From contig JAZGDL010000201.1 in assembly GCA_036477795.1 (NCBI GenBank), positions 1-6,477 of the forward strand: a DNA stretch of 6,477 nt, given 5' to 3'. This DNA comes from JAZGDL01 sp036477795. GTDB taxonomy: Bacteria; Planctomycetota; Phycisphaerae; UBA1845. A program made the translations under genes and the position numbers. How positions within the stretch are numbered: position 1 is the stretch's first letter; every line of letters begins with the position of its first letter. This document shows positions 1-5,933 of this stretch, in pieces. Below the pieces are notes generated by a model. The model had not been told where the DNA came from and searched no databases. It saw only the letters and a program-made list of their open reading frames with translations.

Positions 1-99
1 GCGATTCTCACGCAGATCGCGGTCTATTGCGGCATACCGGCGGGCGTCGAATGTTTCCGCGTCGCCCGCAAGGTCCTGGCGGACCTGGATGGAGCGTAA
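1..99 (+). CDS. Carboxymuconolactone decarboxylase-family protein, C-terminal end (partial)
   Basis: Frame 1 is open from the window edge to a TAA at 97-99 and gives 32 residues. The segment LTQIAVYCGIPAGVECFRVA matches the end of the carboxymuconolactone decarboxylase (CMD, PcaC/AhpD-like) fold, where a helix with a 'YCG-P-A...AF..A..V' pattern closes the domain, followed here by a short tail ending DLDGA. PcaC-type members decarboxylate gamma-carboxymuconolactone in the protocatechuate pathway; other members are peroxidase-like or uncharacterised. Too little is visible to choose a substrate, so no gene symbol is given. The start and most of the domain lie left of the window. The gene is followed within about 40 bases by an IS remnant on the other strand, so its downstream neighbourhood has been rearranged. 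The family call is fairly secure; the exact enzyme is not. Confidence 0.7.
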   Translation, partial: AILTQIAVYCGIPAGVECFRVARKVLADLDGA

Positions 100-121
100 T
101 CCCCGGCAACGTTCGCGGGGG
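98..121 (+). terminator. GC-rich hairpin just after the decarboxylase stop (possible weak terminator)
   Basis: CCCCG at 101-105 pairs with CGGGG at 116-120 around a 10-base loop, directly overlapping the end of the first gene. There is no T-run after the stem (GGTTGCGTGC follows), so it does not meet the usual intrinsic terminator pattern. Position is the main reason to list it. Confidence 0.2.
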
Positions 122-137
122 GTTGCGTGCGGGCGGG

Positions 138-242
138 CCCGGCGCGCCGGTCATCCTCGCCCCATTCGATCCCTTGCGCCTGCATGGCCTTCATCATCCG
201 GAACGCGCGCGGTAAACCCTTGATCGTCGCAGCTTGCGGCAT
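138..242 (-). pseudogene. IS256-family transposase, N-terminal remnant
   Basis: On the minus strand an ATG at 242-240 opens a frame beginning MPQAATIKGLPRAFRMMKAM and continuing QAQGIEWGEDDRRAG. The 'G-I-E-W ... D-R-R-A-G/A' pattern is what follows the start of many IS256-family (Mutator-like, DDE) transposases. After about residue 35 the reading changes to low-complexity PARTQPPANV and then runs antisense through the decarboxylase gene, so homology ends near 138 and the catalytic core is absent. The protein cannot be active. The family call rests on this short stretch plus the terminus-like sequence upstream of it; a different IS family is possible. Confidence 0.45.
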
Positions 243-320
243 TGGGGGTGCTCCTTCTCGTGGATATCAACGACCCACGGAGTACCCCCTCTCACCCGCC
301 TGACACAAACTTCCGTACAT
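138..320 (-). mobile_element. 5' end remnant of an insertion sequence (probably IS256 family)
   Basis: This covers the transposase fragment and its upstream leader. On the minus strand the sequence TACGGAAGTTTGTGTCAGG (318 to 300) looks like the outer end of an IS256-type element, with a leader of about 60 bases before the ATG at 242. No matching inverted copy is seen to the left, as expected if the rest of the element was lost. The outer boundary near 320 is estimated from the change in sequence character, and no target-site duplication can be shown. Confidence 0.4.
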
Positions 321-538
321 CACCTATGCGCGGGCATCGGTTGAAGTCAGGGCTGAGAAGCGGCAGTATTGGAGTTCGGGTCGATTCACGCGCTGCGTTC
401 CGTCCATTGTCTGTCGCTGTTATTTTTTTGTAAGGCGTTGATATTATGGTGAACATTACGGCTGTCACCGACCTGAGAACCACCGCGGTGAATTGGGCGG
501 GCTTAGGACAAATCCGTCATCGATAGGCAGTCGATTCG
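321..538. other. Gene-free stretch, no recognised content
   Basis: Between the IS remnant and the promoter-like box there is no convincing coding sequence, RNA gene or repeat. Visible marks are a run of seven T at 423-429 and a perfect ten-base palindrome CACCGCGGTG at 481-490. A 26-codon frame starts at 446 (MVNITAVTDL...) but has no homology that I recognise. The stretch may be relic DNA from the rearrangement that left the IS fragment, or the upstream regulatory region of the next gene. Confidence 0.4.
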
Positions 539-544
539 TATAAT
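539..544 (+). promoter_or_regulatory. Perfect sigma-70-type -10 box upstream of the GT-C gene
   Basis: TATAAT occurs 75 bases before the chosen ATG at 619. No good -35 box lies 16-18 bases upstream (GTCATC at the 17-base position), so it would be a weak or activator-dependent promoter. Transcription would begin near 551, which would leave a leader of about 68 bases before ATG 619. Confidence 0.4.
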
Positions 545-618
545 TCGGCTCGAGAGAAAACGCCACGTTGGGGAAAATTGAAGGTTTTGCGGTTCTCAGG
601 GTGAGTATCGGCAGAGAC

Positions 619-2484
619 ATGAATGAAGATTTCGTCGGGTATCGGCTGGGCCCCGTCCTGTTCGTTACGATCCTGCTGATCCTCATAATCCAGGCGGGGT
701 TTGTCATTCGTGGCGTCGCGCCCGTTTTCGACGACGCTCTGTACGATCCAGACACTTACATGCGGCTGAACCGGGTGGGGCATTTATGGAAGACCGGTGC
801 TTGGTTCGACCCGGTCTTTCCGCGCATCAACCCGCCCGACGGCCACGTACAACATTGGACCCGGCCGCTGGACGCGTTGCTCCTCGTCGGCGGACTGCTT
901 GCCGGTTCGCTCGTCGGCTTCCGGAACGGTTTGTACTGGTGGGGTGTGTTGATCAGTCCCGTTTTGCAGATTTTATCGGTATTTGGACTTTTGTGGGCTG
1001 TGCTGCCTATTTTGCAGCGACAGCGGCTGTGGCTGTTGTGTTTCCTTATCGTATCGCAGCCAGCCTTTGTCTCGGTGTTCATGATCGGGCGGCCCGATCA
1101 TCATAGCCTTACGATTCTGCTCAATATTCTGACAATCGGATTAACCATTCGGCTGCTGCTCGATTCGGATCGAACGAATTGCGCTGTTTGGGGTGGCATC
1201 GTTGCCGCCTTCGCCATTTGGGTCGCCATAGAGGCGTTGCCGATGGTTGCGTTAAGTCTCGCTGCAGTCGCTCTGTCTTGGCTCTGGGGCAACCGGGGGC
1301 TTGCCCGCATCCCTTTTATTTATGCGTTCGCCACTTTTGTCGCGGTTGCCGCAGCATTGCTGGCTGAACGTGGTTTTAGTGCATTGAACGAAAACGAATT
1401 CGACCGAATTTCCATCGCCCATTTAACGCTGTTCGGCGTCAATCTGGTCTTTTGGGCCGGCACATTCTTACTGGAACGGCAAGGCACCCTGCTGTCCACA
1501 TTCGCCTGCCGGTTTGGCTGGTCCGTAATCGGCGTGGCTGGCGGCGGCGTCGCATTGTGGTTCATGCAGCCGGGATTTTTCGAAAGTCCGTTGGCCGATG
1601 TGGACGAACTTTATCGGACTGTGCGGTTGGCTCATATCGAGGAACTGCAGCCAGTTTTTAGCCCCGCGGCGCGTCACAGGTGGGGTTGGGGCACGGCGGT
1701 TGCAATGCCGCTCTTCTGGCTCGGCATAGCGGTCCCGACCCTGCCATACCTTGGATACCTCATCACCACCCGGTCCGGACTCGAGCGGCGCGTTTGGGTA
1801 TTTATCGGTCTTGGGGCCGTGGCCTTCATCGCCCTGACCGTTGCCCAGGTCCGCTGGTCGTCCTACGCGGAGATCCTGCTGCTGCCGCCTTATGCGCACC
1901 TCGCGGCGACGCTTCTCACCCGGGTCACGACGCGGCTGCGGGGGATGCGTGTCACGCTTGTACGGCCGTTGCTGGTGATTGGCTTGTGTACGTGGTTCTA
2001 TCTGCCAACGCTTATGTCCGGTGCTACTGACAGAACGAACGAAATCATAAAAGCCAGAGCCCTATGCCCTCTCAAGCCGCTGGCGGAATTTGTTAGCGAC
2101 TCGGCACAGTGGGGCGAGTCGCCGAAGCGGCTGCTTGCATTTATCGATTTCGGGCCGGAATTGCTCTACCGAACACCGCACTACGTCTTCGCTATCCCGA
2201 ATCATCGCAAGCAGCCGGGCTTTACCGCCAGTTATCGAATCATGACATCGACCGATTTCCCGGTAGCCGAAGCGTTGCTCAGGGAAAACACGGTGGACTT
2301 GATCATAATCTGCCCGGATTCGTTCGAGCAATTCATGTATCGTACTGCAACCCCCGATCGCACATTATACGAAGCGCTGGCGGCAGGTGAGTTTCCGGAT
2401 TTTCTCGAGCCCGTGAAGCTACCCAGGGCGCTGTCTCAGGCCTTCAGGGTTTTCTCGATCCGGGAGGCGGCTGAGTCGCGTTGA
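619..2484 (+). CDS. GT-C-fold polytopic membrane glycosyltransferase (STT3/ArnT-like), 621 aa
   Basis: A long hydrophobic protein with about a dozen predicted membrane helices in residues 12-465 (for example 12-33, 83-103, 106-131, 164-183, 205-223, 231-250, 393-410, 449-464), then a soluble tail of about 150 residues. The first external loop carries an acidic motif, YDPDTYMRL (42-50), followed by FPRINPPDGHVQHWTRPLD (67-85). This is the arrangement by which GT-C enzymes of the STT3/ArnT/PMT type place a catalytic or metal-binding Asp just after helix 1. GRPDHHS (157-163) and the QVRW...Y motif (410-416) recur in alphaproteobacterial relatives, as I remember that family. Known GT-C enzymes move a sugar or glycan from a polyprenyl-phosphate donor to an acceptor on the outer face of the membrane; donor and acceptor here are unknown. 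The frame extends up to a TTG at 568 and a GTG at 601, but ATG 619 puts a short charged segment before helix 1 and has a weak purine-rich GGCAGAGA upstream. The C-terminus (QAFRVFSIREAAESR) appears complete although an IS5 remnant begins almost at once. Codons such as TTA, ATA, CGA and AGA look commoner than in the pilus genes, which may suggest a separate origin. Confidence 0.72.
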   Translation: MNEDFVGYRLGPVLFVTILLILIIQAGFVIRGVAPVFDDALYDPDTYMRLNRVGHLWKTGAWFDPVFPRINPPDGHVQHWTRPLDALLLVGGLLAGSLVGFRNGLYWWGVLISPVLQILSVFGLLWAVLPILQRQRLWLLCFLIVSQPAFVSVFMIGRPDHHSLTILLNILTIGLTIRLLLDSDRTNCAVWGGIVAAFAIWVAIEALPMVALSLAAVALSWLWGNRGLARIPFIYAFATFVAVAAALLAERGFSALNENEFDRISIAHLTLFGVNLVFWAGTFLLERQGTLLSTFACRFGWSVIGVAGGGVALWFMQPGFFESPLADVDELYRTVRLAHIEELQPVFSPAARHRWGWGTAVAMPLFWLGIAVPTLPYLGYLITTRSGLERRVWVFIGLGAVAFIALTVAQVRWSSYAEILLLPPYAHLAATLLTRVTTRLRGMRVTLVRPLLVIGLCTWFYLPTLMSGATDRTNEIIKARALCPLKPLAEFVSDSAQWGESPKRLLAFIDFGPELLYRTPHYVFAIPNHRKQPGFTASYRIMTSTDFPVAEALLRENTVDLIIICPDSFEQFMYRTATPDRTLYEALAAGEFPDFLEPVKLPRALSQAFRVFSIREAAESR

Positions 2485-2506
2485 CCGCCGCCGTCATCCA
2501 GGGGGT

Positions 2507-2872
2507 GTCCACGCCGCCGGCCCCGATCCGCCGGCGCCAACGGGTCAGCGATGAAGGGTCGAACGGCGGCGCGTGCTGGAAGTACTCAAACCCACAGAAC
2601 CATTGCCAGTACGGGTTTTCGACCCAGCGCTCGACCACCTCTTCATCCGAGAGATCGAACGCGTGCTTGAGATAGCTCAAACCCACCATCAGCCGGGTCG
2701 GCTTCCCCGGCCGGCCGCGTTCCCGGTAGAACCGGCGAAAGGCCGTATCGAAACCCTCCCAGTCGATCAGCCGCGCGAGCCGTACCAGCGCGTGCCGCTG
2801 GTCCAGCATGTTGTCGAGGCGGTGGTGGAAATGGTCGTCGCTCAGCGAGCGCTCTTGCTGCTTGGGATGCAT
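2507..2872 (-). pseudogene. IS5-family transposase, N-terminal remnant lacking the DDE domain
   Basis: From ATG 2872-2870 (or GTG 2881) the minus strand encodes MHPKQQERSLSDDHFHHRLD, then RLARLIDWEGFDTAFRRFY, GRPGKPTRLMVGLSYLKHAF, and VENPYWQWFCGFEYFQH...DPSSLTRWRRRIG. These are the successive hallmarks of the N-terminal DUF772 region of IS5-subgroup transposases. Similarity stops near residue 125 (GAGGVD, about position 2507), after which the frame runs on as unrelated residues antisense to the end of the GT-C gene. A full IS5 transposase has over 300 residues and a DDE nuclease domain after this point; that part is gone, so the gene is dead. The N-terminal reading frame is intact with no frameshift, suggesting that the loss is not very old. 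Confidence 0.85.
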
Positions 2873-2978
2873 CGAAAACACCAGAAATCGACATCAAACC
2901 AACGATTCCCGGTATTTTACAATACTTGATAACCCAAAAGAATCCCTTAGATTCAATATCTTGAGTATTTTTCAGGGC
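2507..2978 (-). mobile_element. 5' remnant of an IS5-family insertion sequence
   Basis: This contains the truncated transposase and about 105 bases of AT-rich leader (2873-2978) that contrasts with the GC-rich flanks. On the minus strand the outer end probably starts at about GGCCCTGAAAAATACTC (2978-2962), a plausible IS5-type terminal repeat. No inverted partner is present near 2485-2510, in keeping with loss of the other end. The leader includes a small dyad, GAATC-ccttA-GATTC-like, at 2941-2955. The stretch 2979-3024 is a short spacer to the convergent flippase gene, with no terminator that I can see. Confidence 0.6.
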
Positions 2979-3024
2979 CGACTATTTGAAGGGAGCAAGC
3001 CCACCTTCACGCGCAGGATGTCGG

Positions 3025-3966
3025 TCACATCCGCGCGCGGCGCGTAGGCAAAATCAATGGAAAGCTCAGGGCGAAGAAAAAAAGGTCGCCGGAAAGCGTA
3101 ACGGCGCGGTAGGCAACGGCGATCAAGGTCGCTTCCCGCTCACCGAGAGTACCGGAGAGCGCGGCGATGAGCACGGCTTCGCGGACGCCGATGCCGGCGG
3201 CGGCGCCCGGCATGAGGAAGCCGGCGACCCAAGCTGCGGCAACAGCTGTGACCGTCGGCGCCAGTGCGGACAGAGACACGTCGCCGACGACCAAAGCCAA
3301 GCCCCAGAGGATGCACCCGGAGAGAAGGAAGAACGAAATCTGAAGAAGATATGCGGGAATGAGTTCTGTAACGGTGTCGCGCGGTCGACGGGCTTCGACC
3401 TCCATCCGCCGGGCTCTGGCGAGTCTGGGCAACCCGTACACCAGAGCGTAAGGTACCAGCAGCAGAATCGCGCCGAGGGCGGCAAACTTGGCCGGAGCTA
3501 GGCCGCTTCGAGGTTCAAGCCACACGAGCGCGCCGACAAGCGCCAACAAACTTGCCGCCAGTATCAAACCGATGCCTTCCAAAACCGCTGCCGAAACCAT
3601 CGGTGTGTGACCGAAACCGAAGCGTCGCCCCATCGCATGGCGGCCTATGAAATGAAAGATGTTTCCGGGGATATATTTCGCGATCTGAGTGCGGGCGTAT
3701 ATGCAAAAGCATAGCTTCATTGACGCCTTATCTTGGCCACACCATCGCAAGATTCTGAGCCACGCGGCAGAGAGCAGAAAGCCCGAGAGACCGTACGCTG
3801 CGGCGCCTACCAGCACGGCGACGAGTATGGTCCTGCCATTCGTCTCGGCGAGCGTCCAAATTTGGGTGCTGATGATTTTATCGGCAACGAATAGACAGGC
3901 AGCGCCGACCACGATTAGCCCGCCGACGTGGCGGAGGTTAACGGCACGTATACGCATCAACTCCAT
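3025..3966 (-). CDS. Flippase-like integral membrane protein (LPG-synthase TM / UPF0104 family), 313 aa
   Basis: The protein is almost entirely hydrophobic helices (about 14-30, 46-70, 126-149, 159-180, 202-226, 234-254, 262-272, 286-306). It carries the two signatures of the lysylphosphatidylglycerol synthase transmembrane / AglD-type family: YARTQIAKYIPGNIFHFIGR (90-109) and PGAAAGIGVREA (253-264), followed by YRAVTLSGDLFFF (286-298). Family members include the flippase half of MprF and AglD-like proteins, and they are often encoded beside DPM1-like GT2 enzymes, as here. A role in moving or presenting a lipid-linked sugar across the inner membrane is inferred from that. The length is normal for stand-alone members. 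ATG 3966 overlaps the upstream methyltransferase by 29 bases; an alternative ATG at 3957 (MRIRAVN) has GGAG three bases upstream and overlaps by 20. Either start implies translational coupling. It is last in the three-gene operon. Confidence 0.8.
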   Translation of the reverse strand: MELMRIRAVNLRHVGGLIVVGAACLFVADKIISTQIWTLAETNGRTILVAVLVGAAAYGLSGFLLSAAWLRILRWCGQDKASMKLCFCIYARTQIAKYIPGNIFHFIGRHAMGRRFGFGHTPMVSAAVLEGIGLILAASLLALVGALVWLEPRSGLAPAKFAALGAILLLVPYALVYGLPRLARARRMEVEARRPRDTVTELIPAYLLQISFFLLSGCILWGLALVVGDVSLSALAPTVTAVAAAWVAGFLMPGAAAGIGVREAVLIAALSGTLGEREATLIAVAYRAVTLSGDLFFFALSFPLILPTRRARM

Positions 3967-4597
3967 TCCGCCGCGTATGGCAAAGCGCCATTATCCATGG
4001 AAGCGGTTTCTTTACCGCGACGATCTCCACATATCGCTCTAAATTGGCTAGAAAGCCGCACGGCGACCAATGCTGGATGTGGCTGGGCGTATTACCCAAT
4101 TGCAGAACGTACTTACCCCGCAGCATATTGAGACCACGCCATAGCGGCTCCCTCGGCACGCTGACCAGGAGGTGCGGACTGGCAAGCTTCGCGAGAAGCG
4201 CCAGCGCCCTTTGTGGCTCGTGAAGGTGCTCAAGTACCTCGCAGCACACCACGAGTTCCGCTGCGTCTTTCCCCGGGTCCATGTCGAAGATGCTGGCGAC
4301 GTCGAAACGGACGTTGTGGGTCACGGCGTCCGGATTCCGGCGCGCGGTCTCGATCACGCGGGACGAGATGTCGACGCCGCGCACCGATCGGCCTTCCGCG
4401 GCCAACATGGCGCTCAAGTAACCTTCCCCGCAGCCGATTTCCAAGACCTCATGGGCGCCAGTGCGTCCGGCAAGGTCTCGGAACGCAGAGAGAAAGCCAG
4501 CCACGAGCCACCGAGCGATCGGATTCCGGGTTCGATATTTCGGATAAAGGTTTCCGCCAATGTTCGCGGGCTCACCCCCAAGAGCGTCAATACTCAT
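3938..4597 (-). CDS. Class I SAM-dependent methyltransferase, 219 aa
   Basis: Motif I is clear at VLEIGCGEG (51-59), the glycine-rich SAM loop. It is followed by an acidic residue at the end of strand 2 (GVDIS, Asp76) that should hold the ribose, and by CCEVLEHL (118-125), the motif IV/post-motif block typical of UbiE/UbiG-like methyltransferases (Methyltransf_11/23 type). The C-terminal half has VPREPLWRGLNMLRGKYV and NTPSHIQHWSP, a pattern shared by methyltransferases in polysaccharide and lipid clusters. No membrane segment is evident, so it should be cytosolic. The substrate cannot be read from sequence; a sugar on a lipid carrier, or the lipid itself, is suggested by the neighbours. The start ATG overlaps the GT2 stop as ATGA, with AGAGG five bases upstream, so translation is probably coupled. 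Its 3' end overlaps the flippase start. Confidence 0.85.
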   Translation of the reverse strand: MSIDALGGEPANIGGNLYPKYRTRNPIARWLVAGFLSAFRDLAGRTGAHEVLEIGCGEGYLSAMLAAEGRSVRGVDISSRVIETARRNPDAVTHNVRFDVASIFDMDPGKDAAELVVCCEVLEHLHEPQRALALLAKLASPHLLVSVPREPLWRGLNMLRGKYVLQLGNTPSHIQHWSPCGFLANLERYVEIVAVKKPLPWIMALCHTRRNGVDAYTCR

Positions 4598-5670
4598 TCC
4601 TGCCTCTTGGCCGGTCTGTCGGGCCGGACGGGAGACCCGAACTGATCTGCGATATTGACTCCGCTCATCGGCGTCACGATGGTCTGCTGCTTAACCGCAT
4701 GCTTCGGCTCTAGCGGCCGATCATGGCGAATCTTCCGTTCCAGCGTCTGAAGCCTCCAATCGATTTTTTCGAGCAGCTTTCGGTTGGTGGAAATCAAATC
4801 AGCGGTGACGCCGATCAGGAAGACGAATACACCGATCCCGATCAGCGCTGCCGCCAAGATGACCGATTGGACGTGACCCGCACCTTCCCCAATGAATTGC
4901 AAATACAAATAGCGGATACCGAGCGCGAAGCCGGCGAAGAAGATCACACCGGCCAGCGGGAAAAACAATCTTAGTGGCCGGTACGTGACGAAAATCCGGC
5001 AGATGCTGCTGACCGACCGCATCACATAGCGCGGAATGCTCTTTACCAGCCGCGATGGACGGAGGTCCGGGTTCGTGCGCACGGGCACGGACACGACTCT
5101 CAAGCCCTTCTGCCCGGCCTGGATGATGGTCTCGATGGTATACGTATATTCGCCGAAAATGTGGAGCCGCATCGCCGCCTCCTGGCTGATGGCGCGGAAG
5201 CCGCTGGGCGCGTCCTCCACGTCCGTATTGCTTGCCAGGCGCACCACCCAACTGCCTATCCGTTGAAGTAGCTTCTTGAGCGGCGAGAAATGCTCGAAGT
5301 CGCGGATCGAACGGGCACCGATGACGATGTCCGCCCGGCTCTCCAGGATCGGTTTGATCAAGGACGGAATGTCATCGGCACAATACTGATTATCGGCGTC
5401 CGTATTGACAATGATGTCAGCACCGGCGACGAGAGACGCCTCAAGACCGGCGGTAAAGGCCCGGGCCAATCCGTGATGGCCGTTGAGGCGTACGACATGG
5501 TCGACCCCATGTGCGATCGCCACGTCGACGGTTCCGTCCATGCTCCCGTCGTCAACGATTAGCCATTGAACCTCGTCGACGCCTGCCACGTTGCGGGGCA
5601 GGGTATCAAGAGCGATGCCTATCGTCTCCGCTTCGTTGTAGCAGGGAATTTGGATGATCAGTCTAGTCAT
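4594..5670 (-). CDS. GT2 polyprenyl-phosphate glycosyltransferase with two TM helices (DPM1/GtrB-like), 358 aa
   Basis: An N-terminal GT-A domain begins at once with IQIPCYNEAETIG (6-18), then VDDGSMDGT (39-47), NGHHGLARAFTAGL (63-76), the metal/nucleotide motif NTDADNQY (89-96), and DAPSGFRA (153-160). All are standard in dolichyl-phosphate mannose synthase-like GT2 enzymes, which join a nucleotide sugar to a polyprenyl phosphate on the cytoplasmic side. Two membrane helices follow (about 233-257 and 267-292), as in GtrB/ArnC-type proteins, then a charged, coiled-coil-like stretch (NRKLLEKIDWRLQTLERKI, 296-314) and a 40-residue hydrophilic tail that is longer than in many relatives. The sugar is not predictable. 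The start is fixed by the motif immediately after it, although no clear Shine-Dalgarno is present. It is first in the minus-strand operon, divergent from flp, with the next gene overlapping by four bases. Confidence 0.87.
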   Translation of the reverse strand: MTRLIIQIPCYNEAETIGIALDTLPRNVAGVDEVQWLIVDDGSMDGTVDVAIAHGVDHVVRLNGHHGLARAFTAGLEASLVAGADIIVNTDADNQYCADDIPSLIKPILESRADIVIGARSIRDFEHFSPLKKLLQRIGSWVVRLASNTDVEDAPSGFRAISQEAAMRLHIFGEYTYTIETIIQAGQKGLRVVSVPVRTNPDLRPSRLVKSIPRYVMRSVSSICRIFVTYRPLRLFFPLAGVIFFAGFALGIRYLYLQFIGEGAGHVQSVILAAALIGIGVFVFLIGVTADLISTNRKLLEKIDWRLQTLERKIRHDRPLEPKHAVKQQTIVTPMSGVNIADQFGSPVRPDRPAKRQE

Positions 5671-5700
5671 AGACGGAAAGCCAATTCTCTAAGCTATGAT

Positions 5701-5729
5701 ATCTTAAAGGTGGAAAGGATGCGCCGCAA
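5701..5729 (-). promoter_or_regulatory. Candidate sigma-70-type promoter for the GT2-methyltransferase-flippase operon
   Basis: Reading the minus strand, TTGCGG (5729-5724) and TAAGAT (5706-5701) are separated by exactly 17 bases. Transcription would begin near 5694 and leave a leader of about 24 bases before the GT2 ATG at 5670. The -35 matches consensus at three positions and the -10 at four, so this is a moderate candidate. Confidence 0.4.
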
Positions 5730-5745
5730 TCGCCATGGACGAGTG

Positions 5746-5758
5746 CTGTCAGTAACAG
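5746..5758. promoter_or_regulatory. Small dyad between the two divergent promoters
   Basis: CTGT-cagta-ACAG is an inverted repeat (4-base arms, 5-base centre) lying in the 49 bases between the two -35 boxes. A regulator bound here could act on both transcripts. The arms are short and chance is a real alternative. Confidence 0.2.
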
Positions 5759-5778
5759 ATGATATGGTTAATCCCTTA

Positions 5779-5807
5779 TTGCTCAAGCGAAATCGCCGTG
5801 CTAGAAT
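5779..5807 (+). promoter_or_regulatory. Promoter for the Flp pilin gene
   Basis: TTGCTC (5779-5784) and TAGAAT (5802-5807) are separated by 17 bases, a good sigma-70-type match at both boxes (4/6 and 5/6). The start would be near 5814, which gives a leader of about 120 bases before the flp ATG at 5934. The long leader includes the stem-loops described separately. Confidence 0.55.
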
Positions 5808-5873
5808 CCTGCTGTCGCTGAGGCATTACGGCGGCAAGTGACAAACCGGATGCGGTCGATCATACGCCCGCGT

Positions 5874-5904
5874 CTGGTTGCGTAGGCCGGTTTTGCAACC
5901 GGTT
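5874..5904 (+). promoter_or_regulatory. Alternative stem-loops in the flp leader
   Basis: CCGGTT (5887-5892) pairs with AACCGG (5897-5902) around the loop TTGC. The same right arm can pair instead with CTGGTTGC (5874-5881 against 5895-5902, one G-U pair). A second AAACCGG at 5843-5849 could pair with CCGGTTT (5887-5893). The structures exclude one another and end 17 bases before the ribosome binding site. They may stabilise the abundant pilin mRNA or regulate it; no known riboswitch class is recognised. Confidence 0.35.
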
Positions 5905-5921
5905 CGTGTACCACCATTGTT

Positions 5922-5928
5922 AAGGAGG
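5922..5928 (+). promoter_or_regulatory. Near-perfect ribosome binding site of flp
   Basis: AAGGAGG lies five bases before the flp ATG at 5934 and is the strongest Shine-Dalgarno sequence in the window. It fixes the start and suits a highly produced major pilin. Confidence 0.85.
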
Positions 5929-5933
5929 GTATT

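Noticed and set aside
446..526. 26-codon frame starting MVNITAVTDL upstream of the GT-C gene
   Set aside because: It is too short, with only a distant AAGG upstream, no recognised similarity and no clear promoter.
1468..1899. 143-codon minus-strand frame inside the GT-C gene
   Set aside because: It is fully antisense to a well-supported membrane protein and its translation is Gly/Arg/Pro/Gln-rich without family features.
2436..2452. TTCAGGGTTTT near the GT-C end, considered as the second terminal repeat of the IS5 element
   Set aside because: It is in the same orientation as the right-end TTTTTCAGGGCC, not inverted, lies inside coding sequence and matches over only a few bases.
2988..3008. 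GAAGG...CCTTC inverted repeat after the flippase stop, considered as an operon terminator
   Set aside because: The stem is only five base pairs with an 11-base loop and is not followed by a T-run on the minus strand.
2986..3501. 171-codon plus-strand frame across the flippase gene
   Set aside because: It is antisense to the flippase motifs and its translation is low-complexity and charged, typical of a reverse-strand shadow.
4172..4713. 157- and 166-codon plus-strand frames opposite the methyltransferase
   Set aside because: Both overlap the clear SAM-binding motifs on the other strand and show no family of their own.
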